The position numbers were made by a program, and so were the translations under genes. The notes under the pieces were generated by a model. That model did not search any database. It saw nothing but the letters and a program-made list of their open reading frames with translations, and had not been told where the DNA came from. Positions 61,844 through 64,000 of a DNA stretch of 64,000 nt are shown here, piece by piece. This stretch comes from Picochlorum sp. 'celeri'. Its lineage: Eukaryota; Chlorophyta; Trebouxiophyceae. The stretch spans positions 351,497-415,496 of the forward strand of contig JAACMV010000021.1 of NCBI GenBank assembly GCA_010909725.1, written 5' to 3'. Positions within the stretch are counted from its first letter, which is position 1; every line of letters begins with the position of its first letter.

Positions 61844-63641
61844 TTACGAGGAACAACTGAGCAACTCGACTCCCAAACGCGGCTCTGGTGGAGCTGGCTC
61901 TTTCCATTCATCTCGGATATTCTCATCTGAATATGGATTCCTCAGACATGCCATATACTCGTGCAACGCATTATAGTCACCTTCCTCAACCTGAGATATG
62001 ATCTCTACCATGACATGGTTCCGTGGAATAATGGCAGGATTTGCCATGGTCTGCATTTGTTGTCGCTCTTCCGCTCGAACACCTTGCCCCTGTATCACTC
62101 TGTTATATCCATGCAACCACGCAAGCCATTCTTCGTCCTTTCCACAAGCACCCAGACACTCTTTCAATTGCTTTGGTAAACACTTGTCGCGCAACACCTC
62201 GTCCAAATCCATGCTACCAAGCGCCCTAAACGTATTTGTATAATCTGCCTGCGAGTCATACATGAGCTGCCACAGGCTCGACGTCAACTCGGCATCATAT
62301 TCTTTCAAACCCAACTTCCTCGCCATAGTACCATTATAGTGGGAAACAAAAGATGTTCCAAACGCTGCAATACCCTCTGCCGCCGCATCCTCATCAAATA
62401 ATCCGGCAGCAACCAACGCTCGTGCCAACTGAAGAAGATTCCACTGTCCAATCTCTGGTTGCGCTTGGAAACAATACCGTCTTCCTGGCAAATCCGTTGT
62501 ATTTGGTGTAAAGTTTGGATCAAATCGCTCCATCCATCCATAGGGTCCATAATCGATGGTATCACCCAGAATAGACATGTTATCAGTGTTCAACACCCCA
62601 TGAACAAACCCAACCCGATGCCATTCCGCCACAAGCCGACCGGTCCTTTCGGCAACTGTCTTGAAAAACTCCTTGTACGATGAAGCTTCAGGATAATACT
62701 CTTTCATCACAAAATCAGCCAGCGTTTTCACCATGTCATTATCACCTCTACTTGCAGGTAACTGGAATGATCCAAATCTGATAAAACTTCTCGCCACCCG
62801 ACACACAACAGCCCCAGGCTCCATCCGAGCATTCCCATTATAAAACATATCTCTCAGCACCGCGTCACCTGTCGCCACAAAACTCAGTGCTCGTGTCGTA
62901 GGAACCTGTAATGCAGCCATGGCTTCACTGGCAACATATTCTCTCAAACTTGATCGCAACACAGCCCTCCCATCAGCCATCCTCGAATACGGAGTCTTCC
63001 CAGCACCTTTCAACTGTAATTCCCATCGCCTCGCCTCATCCTTGCCATACTCGGCAACCTCACCCAAGGATATTGCCCGACCATCACCCAACTGACCAGC
63101 CCAGTGTCCAAACTGGTGGCCACCATAACAGTTCGCATATGGATCCGAACCTGGAACCGTAGCATTTCCAGAGAACACCATGGCAAACTCTGGCCTCGCA
63201 AACTCATCAGGATGCAACCCGATCAACTCGGCAACACTCTCGCTCGCCATTATCAGAGAAGGCTCTGTCCCAGTCCCAGTAGGCTGAACCCTCGTATACA
63301 GGGCCCCTTCCACCTGCCTCACCCTATTCTCCCTATTCGGGTCTTCAGGGAGTGAATCCACCAGCACATTTTTCCAACACAATTCCTCCAACGTCCCACC
63401 AGTGGTTGCCACCGTGGACGAGGCAGAAGAACTAGAAGCAACGCGACCAGTCTGCCGTACAAACCCGTTTTTCTTCTGATACCCCATTAATTCCATAGAA
63501 AAAACTCTTGAAACAGGACTATAGCACCTCAGAGTCCGATCCAAACACCTGCAACGCAAATATAGTCGTGTAAAGACAAGTCAGTCTCTACAACCACAGG
63601 TTGCAATGTCACAAGGAAACGCACCCACGCAACGTTTTCAT
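61844..63641 (-). CDS. SELENOO: Selenoprotein O homologue (SelO/YdiU AMPylase), Cys form
   Basis: Pseudokinase-fold enzyme that transfers AMP to proteins, usually in mitochondria. Exons 63641-63625 (17 bases) and 63548-61844 joined over a 76-base intron (GTGCGTT...GTTGCAG, phase 2), 573 residues. The join yields MKTLRGCLDRTLRCYSPVSR, a strong mitochondrial presequence; without exon 1 the first ATG is 63496. Core motifs: NCYGGHQFGHWAGQLGDGRA, ELQLKGAGKTPYSRMADGRA, LRSSLREYVASEAM, HGVLNTDNMSILG, and DYGPYGWMERFDP. The protein ends SCSS, where animal proteins carry selenocysteine; the codon is TGT, so it is the Cys form. Confidence 0.92.
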
Positions 63642-63735
63642 TATTCAAGTAGATATTTACAACAATATACGTAGTAATATGAATTCTACTACTGCTAATT
63701 GTCTGAGTAGTCGTCAAAATGTAAGAATTGAGCAA

Positions 63736-64000
63736 TCACGCTGCTGCTGCTTGTGACAACAGAGCATCTTCTCTCAGGTCAATTGTGACAATTTCCTCAT
63801 CACCCGGCTCTGGCAGCGACGTAGATCGCTCTACCAATTCCTCAATTTTCTTTGTACGCTCAGCAAACTCTTTCTCGTGATCCTTCCTCTTCTGATAATA
63901 GACATCGAGCTTTTTATGCGACTCTTCCAACTTTTTAATGACAGCATCATACTTTTCTGGAAGAGGCATTTTATACCACGGGTGGCGCTCAATCTGCTTG
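63736..64000 (-). CDS. C-terminal end of a probable protein kinase (start beyond the window)
   Basis: The minus frame is open from the window's right edge to a stop at 63736 (88 codons). It begins KQIERHPWYKMPLPEKYD. The 'I-x-x-HPW-[FY]-x-x-x-LP' word is what ends the catalytic domain of SnRK2/CAMK-type kinases. A coiled-coil helix (EESHKKLDVYYQKRKDHEKE) and an acidic end (LPEPGDEEIVTIDL) follow. The internal ATG at 63969 is not likely the start. Kinase assignment rests on this short motif only. Confidence 0.55.
   Translation of the reverse strand, partial: KQIERHPWYKMPLPEKYDAVIKKLEESHKKLDVYYQKRKDHEKEFAERTKKIEELVERSTSLPEPGDEEIVTIDLREDALLSQAAAA

Noticed and set aside
61844..61870. Selenocysteine at the end of SelO
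   Set aside because: The codon is TGT (Cys), so no Sec and no need for a SECIS element.
1..64000. tRNA, rRNA, CRISPR arrays, insertion sequences or transposases
   Set aside because: I looked for them on both strands and found no convincing example; a tRNA scan would be decisive for the spacers.

Overview
This is nuclear DNA of a photosynthetic eukaryote, most likely a green alga (Chlorophyta). Three things point there. A nuclear gene for the magnesium-chelatase subunit ChlI has a presequence-like N-terminus (41939-43318). A thioredoxin of the plastid TRX z/CITRX type is present (18242-18885). Many stop codons are followed 17-45 bases later by TGTAA, the poly(A) signal typical of chlorophytes. 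The genes are packed tightly on both strands, convergent pairs often lie 8-60 bases apart, and introns are few, very short (46-132 bases) and mostly close to the 5' end of the gene.

Layout. 0-13.7 kb: end of an unknown gene, condensin D2, an acyl-CoA-binding protein, a GT71-like mannosyltransferase, the complex I assembly ATPase NUBPL/Ind1, a TrmH/SpoU RNA methyltransferase, and a WDR6-like WD40 protein. 13.7-19.7 kb: a broken copy of a small repeat protein, a RAF/TKL-like kinase, the intact repeat-protein gene, TRX z and an unknown membrane protein. 19.7-32.3 kb: a DUF1295-like membrane protein, a plastid-type DedA/VTT protein, a large secreted Pro-rich protein with an Fn3-like segment, an RNF25-like RWD-RING ligase, a universal stress protein, a secreted Thr/Pro/Gln repeat protein, and the 3' half of URB1. 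Every longer gene in this block is broken by single-base indels, often at homopolymers, which looks more like poor consensus sequence than gene death. 32.3-47 kb: 5' half of URB1, DUF72, a GYF-domain protein, mitochondrial GUF1/LepA, an unknown membrane protein, ChlI, TIM9, a DUF4211 protein and NDUFS4. 47-50.5 kb: a stretch with no gene I can identify. 50.5-64 kb: prolyl-tRNA synthetase, a bZIP factor, an acidic protein with a HicA-like C-terminus, an RDD-like membrane protein, RAD18, the ER stress sensor IRE1 (with two CCCH zinc fingers after its RNase domain), Selenoprotein O in its Cys form, and the 3' end of a probable protein kinase.

There is no operon-like logic. The content is ordinary housekeeping: mitochondrial biogenesis (NUBPL, NDUFS4, TIM9, GUF1), translation and RNA modification (TrmH, WDR6, ProRS, URB1), plastid functions (ChlI, TRX z, DedA), chromosome and DNA maintenance (condensin, RAD18) and signalling (IRE1, kinases, bZIP). 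The most unusual items are the IRE1-CCCH architecture, the small six-repeat gene and its broken duplicate, the two secreted multidomain proteins, a telomere-motif inverted repeat at 40530-40559, and the unexplained 47-50.5 kb region. All splice sites were placed by eye from reading frame, GT-AG ends and family conservation.
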